Of a DNA stretch of 58,111 bases, positions 50,690-58,111 are shown piece after piece. The DNA is from Candidatus Heritagella intestinalis (GTDB lineage Bacteria; Bacillota; Clostridia; Oscillospirales; Acutalibacteraceae), in the NCBI GenBank assembly GCA_904420555.1, contig CAJFVO010000011.1:1-58111 (forward strand), read 5' to 3'. The notes beneath the pieces were generated by a model, which saw only the letters and a list, made by a program, of their open reading frames with translations, was not told where the DNA came from and did no database searches. Positions within the stretch are counted from its first letter, which is position 1, and every line of letters starts with the position of its first letter. A program made the position numbers and the translations under genes.

Positions 50690-53134
50690 TTATTCTTCTG
50701 TAGTGGGGGCGGAGGATTCCTCCATAACGGCCGGGGCTGGGACCGGGGCCTTTTTCAGCTTCCGGCTCAGGAGCACATAGGCGGCCAGCACCAGGGCGCT
50801 GCCAGCGGTAATCACCAGGCCGGCATTGAGGCCCGGGGTGTGGTAGTTAAAGCGGATTTCCGCTGTGCCGGCAGGCACCTTCACCGCCATGAAGCCCACG
50901 TTGACCTTGACGATTTCCGCCGGCTCCCCGTTGACCTGGGCGCTCCAGCCATCCTCATAGGGGACGCTGAAGAACACCAGCCGTTCTTCGCTGCTCTTTG
51001 CGGTGGCGGAGAAGCCCCCGTTGTCCCGGCTAAAGGAGGTGCAGGAGGTCTCCCGGCGGTCCAGGCAGTCCTGGAGATAGGCGTCCTCTGTGTAGGTCAG
51101 GGTGGAGGGGTCCTCTATCTGCTCCAAGGAGCCGGCATACTGGGCGGCGTCTTCGTCCTCCAGCACAATGGCCTTGAGCATCAGCAGCTCCCGCTGGGTC
51201 TCCGCCAGGGATTCATACTGGCTGCGGGTGACATAGTAGTCATAGGAGAAGCCCATGGGGATATAGTATTCGTTTTCCCAGATGTCGTAGCCGTTCTGAT
51301 TTTCATAGAAGGTCCAGCCGGGCATCTGGGGGCTTTCCCGGAGGACGCCCCCAAAGTATTTGGAGTCGTGGTCGTCGTCAAAGAGCCACTTGCAGGAGAC
51401 CAGCCCCCGCAGGCCGTAGTGGCTCACCTCCGGCCGGGAACCCACGTCCCGGGTGACGCCGATGCTGGGGTAAAACTCCATAATGGAGCCCGGCACAATG
51501 CTGTGGAAGGCCTGGATATTGGGAATCTGCCAGAACATCCCGGCGTTGTCCAGGGATTCGTAGAAGTCGGAGCGGCAGTTTTCCAGGCCCCCGGGAACGT
51601 CCACATCCTCCCCGCCGTTGAGCTCATAGGGAATCAGGTGGTCGTGGGCGTTTTCACTCTGGGTCTTGCCCAGGGCTAAGACGAAAATCGAGTAAAGGGC
51701 GCACACCCCGCACAGGCTCACGGTGATATACCGCCGGAACAGCTGGGGCCGGCGGCGGTAGAACCGGAAGATCACCGCCAGCAGCCCCAGGCAGAACAGG
51801 GCAATGGCCACATAGGCCCAGAACCGGCTGGGGAAGTCCTCCAGGCCGAACTGGAGAATGGAGGTGTTGGTTTCCTCGTCGGTTCCCGTGGTGGGCATCA
51901 GGCCGATGGGCAGGGCGATGGCCAGCACAATAACGGTGTTCCACACAATGGCCCGCCGCCAGTTTACCTGGGCGGATTCCAGGGAGAGGACGGTGGCCAG
52001 GGCCATCATCAGGGTAATCATGTAGAACCAGCGGGCGTAATAGGAGGCGTTGAACAGCTGGAAGGCGGAGTTCAGAATGGGCACCAGGGCCATGAGGAAG
52101 CAGAGGAACAGCATCCGCTTGACCCAGTGCCGGCGGCGGGTTTGCAGCCAGCCGATGACCCCCGTCATGCCGAAGAGGGGCAGCCAGGCCCCCAGGGAGG
52201 CCCACTTGGAACCGGAATCCGGGGTGAAGTTGGGCCGGGCGGGGATGTCCGGCGGGAAGAAGAAGCATTCCAGAATGTGGATGTACCGCTGGTTCCGGTC
52301 ATAGAGCAGGGCGTTCCAGCCCTCCGGGGGATTGTCTACCCGGGGATTTTGCAACACCGCCAGCACCGAGGGCACCAGCAGCACGCAGGCAATGCCCAAT
52401 CCCAGCACCGCTTCCAGGGCCAGAAACAGGAAGTCCCGCAGGGAGATATTCCAGCTTCCGGCGAACATCCGCACAAACCAATAGATGACGCAGAAGGCCA
52501 CCTGCCCCACAAAGAAGTAGTAGTTGACCAAGCAGCAGGCCGCCACGGCCAGGGCGAAAACGCCCCGGCGGCGGGTCTCCATATACTCATCCAGAGCGGC
52601 CAGGAGCAGGGGGAAGAAAATAATGGCCTCGTGAAAGTGGTTGAAGAACACATTATACACGGAAAACCCGGAAAAGGCGTAGAGCAGGCCGCCCACTACC
52701 GCCCAGCTTTCCCGGCGGACATAGCGCCGCAGGTAGAGAAAGCCGGCCAGGGAGGCGCAGGCGAACTTCAGCACCAGGAGCGGGGCCATGAGATAGGGCA
52801 CCGCCTCGCTGGGGAAGGGGATGGTCAGCCAGAAGAAGGGGCTTCCCAGGAGATAGAAGGTGTAGGAGCCCATAAAGTTGGCCCCCAAATCCGTGGTCCA
52901 GCTCCACCCCATGTTGCCGGAGCGCACTGCGTCGTGGCACATTTGGTAGAAAGGCACCTGCTGGACGTTGAAGTCCCCGTAATAGAGGAAATACCCGTTG
53001 TCCACAATGACAAAGGGCAGAAAGACCAGGAACGACAGCCCCAGGCCGTAGGCAAAGGCTTTCAAATAGTTATTGGAACGCCAGCCCAAAAGGCGGCGCT
53101 CCAGCATCCGCTGTAAATTTTCCAAAAGGGTCAT
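50690..53134 (-). CDS. YfhO-family membrane protein
   Basis: About 814 aa. Many membrane helices (roughly 12) fill residues 15-500, with the family feature DNGYFLYYGDFNVQQVPFYQ after the first helix, followed by a large extracytoplasmic domain and one last helix near the C-terminus. YfhO-like proteins are GT-C-fold glycosyltransferases that act in glycosylation of lipoteichoic acid or other surface polymers. The start is unclear: ATG 53134 lies only 1 bp after AAGGAGG, whereas an in-frame TTG at 53125 is 10 bp away and better spaced. Confidence 0.88.
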   Translation of the reverse strand: MTLLENLQRMLERRLLGWRSNNYLKAFAYGLGLSFLVFLPFVIVDNGYFLYYGDFNVQQVPFYQMCHDAVRSGNMGWSWTTDLGANFMGSYTFYLLGSPFFWLTIPFPSEAVPYLMAPLLVLKFACASLAGFLYLRRYVRRESWAVVGGLLYAFSGFSVYNVFFNHFHEAIIFFPLLLAALDEYMETRRRGVFALAVAACCLVNYYFFVGQVAFCVIYWFVRMFAGSWNISLRDFLFLALEAVLGLGIACVLLVPSVLAVLQNPRVDNPPEGWNALLYDRNQRYIHILECFFFPPDIPARPNFTPDSGSKWASLGAWLPLFGMTGVIGWLQTRRRHWVKRMLFLCFLMALVPILNSAFQLFNASYYARWFYMITLMMALATVLSLESAQVNWRRAIVWNTVIVLAIALPIGLMPTTGTDEETNTSILQFGLEDFPSRFWAYVAIALFCLGLLAVIFRFYRRRPQLFRRYITVSLCGVCALYSIFVLALGKTQSENAHDHLIPYELNGGEDVDVPGGLENCRSDFYESLDNAGMFWQIPNIQAFHSIVPGSIMEFYPSIGVTRDVGSRPEVSHYGLRGLVSCKWLFDDDHDSKYFGGVLRESPQMPGWTFYENQNGYDIWENEYYIPMGFSYDYYVTRSQYESLAETQRELLMLKAIVLEDEDAAQYAGSLEQIEDPSTLTYTEDAYLQDCLDRRETSCTSFSRDNGGFSATAKSSEERLVFFSVPYEDGWSAQVNGEPAEIVKVNVGFMAVKVPAGTAEIRFNYHTPGLNAGLVITAGSALVLAAYVLLSRKLKKAPVPAPAVMEESSAPTTEE

Positions 53135-53236
53135 TCCTCCTTGCGCCCGGAGGCAGAAATCATAGGTAGGCCTATTATAGCACAGCACCGGCAAGATGGA
53201 AAGGGAACATTTCCCGCTGCCGGAAGCCTGGGGGTT

Positions 53237-53512
53237 TTAGTTCATATTGGCAAAGCGTTCTACAGCTTTGGTGAAATTTGCGATAGTCTGGTCCGCGTCC
53301 CCGTGCTCGATGCCGTCCCGGACGCAGTGGCGGATATGGCCTTCCAGCACGACCTGACCCGCCTTGTGCAGGGCGGATTTGGCGGCGTTGATTTGGGAGA
53401 GGATGTCCTCGCAGGGCACGTCCTCGTCAATCATCCGGTCGATGGCCTGCACCTGGCCGATAATCTTTTTCAGCCGGCGGTGGAGATTTTCAGAATCCAT
53501 ACATTGTTTCAT
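53237..53512 (-). CDS. CsoR/RcnR-family metal-sensing repressor
   Basis: 91 aa four-helix DNA-binding protein (DUF156). Ligand positions for a Cu(I)-type sensor are visible: Cys in VPCEDIL (about 34), His and Cys in GHIRHCV (about 59-63), in the helix order W-C-H-C. The GGAGG site lies 7 bp before the ATG. No copper pump, chaperone or sulfur-transfer gene is adjacent, so its target is unknown. Confidence 0.9.
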   Translation of the reverse strand: MKQCMDSENLHRRLKKIIGQVQAIDRMIDEDVPCEDILSQINAAKSALHKAGQVVLEGHIRHCVRDGIEHGDADQTIANFTKAVERFANMN

Positions 53513-53547
53513 GGTGATGCCTCCTTGTTACATGGAAAAGTGCGGGC

Positions 53548-54942
53548 TTATTCTTCAGCGCTGTCTGTCAGGCGGAAGCCGTCCTCTTTGGCGAACAGGG
53601 CCTCGCTCTCTGCCGGGTCCAGCCGGGTGACGCTGCTGAGCTTGCGCTGGATTTGACGGGTACGCACTCCCACCAGCTTGTCCAGCTCCTTGTTGGCCTG
53701 TTCCAGGCGCTTTTGGGTGGCTTCCAGCACGCCGCCGAATTTGTCGAATTCCGTTTTCACAGCCCCCAGGACCTCCCACACTTCGCTGCTGCGCTTCTGG
53801 ATGGCAAAGGTGCGGAAGCCCATTTGCAGGCTGTTGAGAAGGGCGGCCATGGTGCTGGGCCCGGCCACATTGATTTTATACCGGTTTTGCAGCTCCTCTA
53901 CCAGCCCCCGGTTGACCACCTCGGCGTACAGCCCCTCAAAGGGCAGGAACATAACGGCGAAATCCGTGGTACCCGGCGGATTGATGTACTTGTCGTGAAT
54001 GTCCTTGGCAAAGGAGAGGATGCGGCTGCGGAGCACCTTGGCGGCCTCCTCCACCTGGGCTTTGTCCCCGGTGTCATAGGCCTGCACCAGGGCTTCATAG
54101 GCGTCCCCGGGGAATTTGGAGTCAATGGGCAGGTATACCCCGGCGCCGTCCTCGGTGGGGAGCTTCACCGCGTATTCCACCGGATTCTGGCTGCCCTTTT
54201 TGGTGACCACATTGGTCTCATACTGCTCCGGGGCCAGGATTTCCTCCAAAATGGCCCCCAGCTGGATTTCGCCCAAAATGCCCCGGGTCTTTACGTTGGA
54301 CAGGACCTTTTTCAGGTCCCCCACCCCGGAGGCCAGGTTCTGCATTTCGCCCAGGCCCTTGTATACCTGTTCCAGCCGCTGGCTCACCAGCTGGAAGGAC
54401 TGGCTCACCCGCTCGTCCAAGGTTTTCTGGAGCTTTTCGTCCACCAGGCTCCGCATGTTGTCCAGCTTTTGGTTGTTGTCCTTTTGCAGGCTTTCCAGCC
54501 GGGATTCCACGGTCTGGCGCATCGCGTCCAGCTTTTTGCCGCTTTCCTGGGAAAAGCTGCTGAACCGGGTTTCGTTGTCGGCGTTCATCCGGCGGAGCTG
54601 GGAAGAAATCTCCTCCCGCATTTCCGAGAGCTGCCCGGCGGTGTGGCGGCCGGCGTCCTCGATTCTTTTCGCCTGCTGTTCACCGGTGTTTTTCTGGCTT
54701 TCCGAGAGCATCCGCCCTACAGCGCCCATGGCCTCCTGTACCGTGCCGGAAAGCTCGGTGCGCAGGCGGCTCTGGCTTTCTTCCAGACGGCGTTCGGTTT
54801 CCTGCACCGCCTGGCGGGTGCGCTCCTGGGCTTCCAGCAGGGGCTGGGACGGGGAGTGCTGGGAAGTGCTGTTTTTCCCCAGGAGCAAAAGCACTTGCAG
54901 CACAATAACAACGGCCAAAAGGGCCAGGGTAATCCATTCCAT
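53548..54942 (-). CDS. rmuC: RmuC-family DNA recombination protein
   Basis: 464 aa. One N-terminal membrane helix (residues 4-22), a coiled coil to about residue 190 (ERRLEESQSRLRTELSG...), then the RmuC nuclease-like domain: VKTRGILGEIQLGAILEEIL near 220, PIDSKFPGDAYEALVQAY near 275, DFAVMFLPFEGLYAEVV near 330. RmuC limits genome inversions and rearrangements in E. coli; the mechanism is unclear. The gene lies 35 bp upstream of the CsoR gene on the same strand. Confidence 0.93.
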   Translation of the reverse strand: MEWITLALLAVVIVLQVLLLLGKNSTSQHSPSQPLLEAQERTRQAVQETERRLEESQSRLRTELSGTVQEAMGAVGRMLSESQKNTGEQQAKRIEDAGRHTAGQLSEMREEISSQLRRMNADNETRFSSFSQESGKKLDAMRQTVESRLESLQKDNNQKLDNMRSLVDEKLQKTLDERVSQSFQLVSQRLEQVYKGLGEMQNLASGVGDLKKVLSNVKTRGILGEIQLGAILEEILAPEQYETNVVTKKGSQNPVEYAVKLPTEDGAGVYLPIDSKFPGDAYEALVQAYDTGDKAQVEEAAKVLRSRILSFAKDIHDKYINPPGTTDFAVMFLPFEGLYAEVVNRGLVEELQNRYKINVAGPSTMAALLNSLQMGFRTFAIQKRSSEVWEVLGAVKTEFDKFGGVLEATQKRLEQANKELDKLVGVRTRQIQRKLSSVTRLDPAESEALFAKEDGFRLTDSAEE

Positions 54943-55071
54943 AGGGTTCCTCCGTTTGGGTTATAAATTTTTGACGGGGAGCAGCCGGCGCATCCCCGGA
55001 TTTCTCTATCCTATCATACATCCTGAAAGGGCAATCATCAAGCCTTGCTTTCCGGAAACCGCCCACCATGA

Positions 55072-55105
55072 CAAAACCGCCTTCCCAAGACGGAAAGGCA
55101 GTTTG
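55072..55105 (-). terminator. Terminator after the sirtuin operon
   Basis: On the minus strand CTGCCTTTCC pairs imperfectly with GGAAGGCGG, then TTTTGTC. It lies about 40 bp past the sirtuin stop. Confidence 0.55.
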
Positions 55106-55144
55106 GAGGAAATGGGGCGCTCTGCGCCATCTTCGGCGGGGCGT

Positions 55145-56068
55145 TTACTCCCCCGGCAAATCGTCTATGGCAGCGGAAATATCGGCCTGGATACAGACCG
55201 ACCGCTTCTCGATTTCCCTGGGGCAGGCCCCGTCGCTGAGGTTGATGCAGCCATAGGAGGCTTTGGGGTTGTGGTAGACCTGCTGCCAGAAATTAAATTT
55301 AATAATGCCGGGGGTGTTCATTCCCACCCCCAGCTCCAAATACAGAATGGCGGCGTCTTGGTGGCGGTGGACAAAATCCCCGTACCGATGGGAAGCCCGA
55401 TGCCAGCCGCCGTCCTCCACAAAGGTATTGTCAGCCCGGAGGTTCATGGTCATGGGCGCGCCGCACACCGGGCAATGGGGCACCAGCTCCGTGGGGACAG
55501 ACCTCTTTGGCAGATTGCCGGCGGGCAGTTCCAGCCCCTGTTCTGTGATCTGGAAGCCCTGGGCCTCTACCATCTGCCGGACGGTTTCCTGATTGTCATA
55601 GGTCTGGGGGCAGCAGGGACGGGAACACTGCCACAAGCCATAGTCCCCCTGGGTGTAAAATAGCCGCTCCTTGTCAAACCCGGCCTTTTGAAAGCAGTGG
55701 TCCACATTGGTGGTGAGGACAAAATAGTCTTTGCCCTTCACCAGCTCCAACAGGTTTTGGTACACCGGCTTGGGCGGGTCGCAGTAGCGGTTGAGGAAAA
55801 CAAACCGGCTCCAATAGGCCCAATGCTCTTCCAAGGTGGGAAATGGGTAAAATCCCCCGGTATACATATCGTGGAAGCCGTAGGCTTCTTCAAAGTCGGA
55901 GAAGTACTGGTGAAAGCGCTCTCCCCCATAGGAAAACCCCGCGGAGGTGGAGAGACCGGCTCCTGCCCCCAGGAGAATAGCGTCGGATTCCTCCAGGGTC
56001 CGGTGGAGCTTATGGATTTGCTCCCAGTAAGTTTCGGTAGAGGATGTAGTCGCTCTCTTTAAAAACAT
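55145..56068 (-). CDS. SirTM-type (class M) sirtuin, protein ADP-ribosyltransferase
   Basis: 307 aa from the ATG at 56068 (GAGGTG 7 bp upstream), overlapping the macrodomain gene by 59 bp. NAD-binding motifs GAGAGLSTSAGFSY near residue 34 and TTNVDHCFQKAGF near 118. The usual catalytic His is replaced by YTQGDYG (Gln, near 138), the hallmark of SirTM enzymes, which ADP-ribosylate rather than deacetylate. Cys pairs CSRPCC and CPVCG may bind zinc. In staphylococci and streptococci SirTM modifies a GcvH-L lipoyl carrier; no gcvH-L or lplA2 gene is next to this operon. Confidence 0.85.
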   Translation of the reverse strand: MFLKRATTSSTETYWEQIHKLHRTLEESDAILLGAGAGLSTSAGFSYGGERFHQYFSDFEEAYGFHDMYTGGFYPFPTLEEHWAYWSRFVFLNRYCDPPKPVYQNLLELVKGKDYFVLTTNVDHCFQKAGFDKERLFYTQGDYGLWQCSRPCCPQTYDNQETVRQMVEAQGFQITEQGLELPAGNLPKRSVPTELVPHCPVCGAPMTMNLRADNTFVEDGGWHRASHRYGDFVHRHQDAAILYLELGVGMNTPGIIKFNFWQQVYHNPKASYGCINLSDGACPREIEKRSVCIQADISAAIDDLPGE

Positions 56069-56792
56069 TGAAAATCACCTCTATTTTGCTGTGGGTCTGT
56101 TCCCGATAGTTCTTCACGGTCTGCACGGCGATTTCCGCTGCCCTGTGGGGAGGAAAGTGGAATTCCCCAGTGGAAATACAGCAGAAAGCAATGCTCTGCA
56201 AATGGTTTTGTTCCGCAAGCGCCAAGGAGGATTGATAGCAGGAGGCCAGCTGGGATTCTTCCCGGGCCGTCAGGGGCCCATACACAATGGGCCCTACCGT
56301 ATGGATGACATACTTGCAGGGCAGGTTAAAGGCCGGCGTGATTTTTGCCAGGCCGGTTTCTTCCGGGCGGCCCTGCAAATCCATGAGGTCTGCGCAGGCC
56401 TGCCGGAGCTGGATGCCCGCATAGGTGTGGATGGCATTGTCGATACAGCCGTGGCAGGGGACGAAACATCCCAGCAGCTGGCTGTTTGCGGCGTTGACAA
56501 TGGCGTCACAGCCCAGGGTGGTGATGTCTCCCTGCCAGAGATAAATCCCGGCTTGCACCGGCCGGAGGCTGGACAGAGGGGTAATCCCCTTTTGCCGGAG
56601 TTCCTCCTGCAGATACGCGTCCTGGATTTGGAGGAACTCCTGGCTGGCGGGGGCGGGCATACGGATATTGAAAAGGGAGCGCAGCAGCCTTTTTTGCGCC
56701 TGGCTGTTTGCGGGGATTTCCACCTGGGAATCACGGGGGAGTTCTTGTAACAGATATTGAATCAGGAACCGCCTTCTTTCCGCCTGGGTCAT
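56010..56792 (-). CDS. Macrodomain protein-ADP-ribose hydrolase
   Basis: 260 aa. The C-terminal macrodomain begins near residue 85: LWQGDITTLGCDAIVNAANS, then GCFVPCHGCIDNAIHTYAG (zinc-type macrodomain as in SirTM-linked MacroD proteins), VIHTVGPI near 180 and CCISTGEFHFP near 215 (phosphate loop). The N-terminal 80 aa are helical. It removes ADP-ribose added by SirTM, so the two genes make a reversible switch. The ATG overlaps the upstream stop (ATGA) and the gene overlaps the sirtuin start: tight translational coupling. Confidence 0.88.
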   Translation of the reverse strand: MTQAERRRFLIQYLLQELPRDSQVEIPANSQAQKRLLRSLFNIRMPAPASQEFLQIQDAYLQEELRQKGITPLSSLRPVQAGIYLWQGDITTLGCDAIVNAANSQLLGCFVPCHGCIDNAIHTYAGIQLRQACADLMDLQGRPEETGLAKITPAFNLPCKYVIHTVGPIVYGPLTAREESQLASCYQSSLALAEQNHLQSIAFCCISTGEFHFPPHRAAEIAVQTVKNYREQTHSKIEVIFNVFKESDYILYRNLLGANP

Positions 56793-57520
56793 AAGGTTCC
56801 CATCCTTTCGATTGCCTGTACCGGGCAGGATTCATAGCAGCTGCCGCAGTGCAGGCAGTGCTCCGGCTGAATGGCAAAGGGCTGCCCGGGGGTGATGCAT
56901 CCCTGGGGGCATTTTTGGGCGCAGGCGCCGCAGCCGATACAGGCGTCGGTAATCCGGTAGCCCTTTGGAGCGGGGGCCCCATTGCCTATGGCATAGCTTT
57001 CCCGGAAAATCGGGCGGACGCCCAGATGAAAGTATTCCATGGCCCCGTCCCGGATGGCAAACACCATGCCGATTTCCCGGGTGTCTCCCGGATACACGTT
57101 GGCCAGGTAGGGCTGCTCGGCAAAGATGATGTCCATCCACTTTTGCTGCTCCTCCGGCGGCACCGGCACTGCCTTTGCCGAAAGACGAATCATCTCCTTA
57201 TACCGGGTGTAGCCCAGAATCTGCACCCGGCCGTCCTGTAAAAGCTCCCGGCAGAAAGCTTTCCCCCGGGCGGTAAAAAAGTAAAAGGCGTCCGGCTCAT
57301 AGTGGATGGCGCTGATGTTGCGCACCTGGGGGTTCCCCTGGGAGTCCACGGTGGCAAAGGCCAGCACCATGGCCAGCAGAATCACCGCGCCCATCACGCC
57401 CAGCACAATGCCCGGCATCATAGCGCCCCACTCCGGCAGCAGCGCCATGCACATTCCCAGGGCAAAGAGGATGCCGCCTACCGTGCTCATGATCAGAGTA
57501 ACAAAATCTTTTTTCTTCAT
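56789..57520 (-). CDS. Membrane-anchored PPOX-fold / 2x[4Fe-4S] ferredoxin fusion
   Basis: 243 aa from the ATG at 57520 (GGAGG 9 bp upstream). Residues 1-52 form two membrane helices (LIMSTVGGILFALGMCMALL, MMPGIVLGVMGAVILLAMVL). At residue about 54 the sequence changes to AFATVDSQGNPQVRNIS, a pyridoxamine-phosphate-oxidase-like flavin domain lacking its usual first helix. Residues about 185-240 carry two ferredoxin motifs, CIGCGACAQKCP and CLHCGSCYESCP. It may be an electron-transfer protein at the membrane. The abrupt junction suggests fusion by deletion. It is first in the sirtuin/macrodomain operon. Confidence 0.78.
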   Translation of the reverse strand: MKKKDFVTLIMSTVGGILFALGMCMALLPEWGAMMPGIVLGVMGAVILLAMVLAFATVDSQGNPQVRNISAIHYEPDAFYFFTARGKAFCRELLQDGRVQILGYTRYKEMIRLSAKAVPVPPEEQQKWMDIIFAEQPYLANVYPGDTREIGMVFAIRDGAMEYFHLGVRPIFRESYAIGNGAPAPKGYRITDACIGCGACAQKCPQGCITPGQPFAIQPEHCLHCGSCYESCPVQAIERMGTL

Positions 57521-57651
57521 TTCAGGAAACCTCCACTTATTTTGATTTGCGCTCATGCACTTGACGGCTTTTATCATAAACCCCGTTTGTTTTGGAAATG
57601 ATTGCGAATTGTTTGAGAATTGTGAAACCGCCGGTACGGCACATTTCTTTG

Positions 57652-57699
57652 AGAAATAAAAAGGCCGGCAGACAGTGCGATAATACACTGCCTGCCGGC
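57652..57699 (-). terminator. Terminator of the recombinase gene
   Basis: GCCGGCAGACAGTG at 57664-57677 and CACTGCCTGCCGGC at 57686-57699 form a near-perfect 14-bp stem. On the minus strand the stem is followed by CTTTTTATTTC. It lies 40 bp beyond the recombinase stop. Confidence 0.8.
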
Positions 57700-57738
57700 G
57701 ATTGCTTTGAGAAGGAGACCGCATTTTTTTCAGTGGAT

Positions 57739-58111
57739 TTATTCCTTGGAAAGGAGGGCGATAGTCTCGACGTGTGTCTCGTCATCTCGGAAATTCCCGT
57801 CCGCATCAAACGAGTCGGGCGTCACCGCCGTATACCCATCCGCCACGCCGGGAACCTCCTCCCAGAAGAAGCGCACCGGGCACTTGAACGTGACGCTCTG
57901 CACCACGCGCTCCTTGCGCGGGTTCCTATCCGCCAGGATGCGGACCTCGCTCACCGCCTCGTGCACGATGTCGAAGCGCGTCTGCTCATCCGCTTCCTCC
58001 AGAAGCTCGGGGATGCGGTCAAGCTCGTCCAGCAGCCTGCGCTCGCCAACCCTGCGCTTGTCGGCAGCGGCTATTTTAGCCCGCGTCTCCTCCAGCGCCT
58101 CCTGGAAACCG
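57739..58111 (-). CDS. Large serine recombinase, C-terminal part (cut by window edge)
   Basis: Open without a start to the right window edge; about 123 residues plus stop are visible. The visible part has a Glu/Arg-rich coiled coil (LEETRAKIAAADKRR, LLEEADEQTRFDIVHEAVSE), then RVVQSVTFKCPVRFFWEE and the ending HVETIALLSKE. This coiled coil followed by a VHVETI-type end matches C-termini of large serine integrases. The codon usage and GC-rich wording differ from the gene before it, fitting a transferred element. The catalytic Ser domain lies outside the window. Confidence 0.65.
   Translation of the reverse strand, partial: GFQEALEETRAKIAAADKRRVGERRLLDELDRIPELLEEADEQTRFDIVHEAVSEVRILADRNPRKERVVQSVTFKCPVRFFWEEVPGVADGYTAVTPDSFDADGNFRDDETHVETIALLSKE

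Noticed and set aside
57537-57809. 90-aa minus-strand frame
   Set aside because: Overlaps the recombinase 3' end in another frame and the terminator hairpin. The tail before 57600 might be a gene remnant, but I could not support it.

Overview
The window reads as chromosomal DNA of a Gram-positive anaerobe of the class Clostridia, most likely the order Oscillospirales. This is inferred from gene content (diaminopimelate dehydrogenase, pyruvate phosphate dikinase, XpaC/TelA pair, methionine gamma-lyase-like 'aluminium resistance' protein, M42 peptidases), strong AGGAGG ribosome sites, GTG/TTG starts and moderately high GC. No 16S or ribosomal marker is present, so no species is named.

Left part (1-10 kb): two tRNA genes (Asn, Met-type CAT) are followed by a 303-bp-offset direct duplication that carries a copy of the tRNA-Met 3' end. 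Next is a complete type I-C CRISPR-Cas locus, cas3 / cas5c-cas8c-cas7c-cas4-cas1-cas2, and an array of 16 repeats and 15 spacers. The cas3 gene and the cas5-to-cas2 block each have their own promoter-like sequence. Two spacers (9 and 15) are nearly identical. Right of the array lies a graveyard of broken genes: an antisense fragment, a twice-frameshifted secreted protein and a frameshifted NADAR protein.

11-12.7 kb: a small phage-type lysis cassette (GH25 lysozyme, small membrane protein, holin) stands alone among chromosomal genes. 12.9-33.8 kb is ordinary chromosome: murD, dcd, two M42 peptidases with an acetyltransferase, an Alum_res PLP enzyme, a PH-domain membrane protein, a Crp-type regulator divergent from citrate synthase, xpaC-telA-LemA-like, ddh, DAHP synthase, a DMT transporter, a PRPP synthetase-like protein, an LCP cell-wall protein and a lipoprotein. 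34-41.4 kb holds ppdK, a GH78 alpha-L-rhamnosidase and a GH25 lipoprotein.

42.0-50.7 kb: a co-directional phage virion-type module (small scaffold-like protein, N4-gp56-type capsid, small connector-like proteins, a large virion protein, tail protein, tail fibre with an S74 chaperone domain, LysM protein). It has no terminase, portal, integrase, replication or repressor gene and ends at a terminator next to a YfhO gene. With the lysis cassette 29 kb away, it looks like a domesticated or decayed phage module. A 560-bp patch packed with small hairpins separates two of its genes.

Right part (50.7-58.1 kb), all leftward: YfhO membrane protein, CsoR regulator, RmuC, then an operon of a PPOX/ferredoxin membrane fusion, a macrodomain protein and a SirTM-type sirtuin (reversible protein ADP-ribosylation). 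The window ends inside a large serine recombinase gene, so a mobile element begins at about 57.6-57.7 kb.
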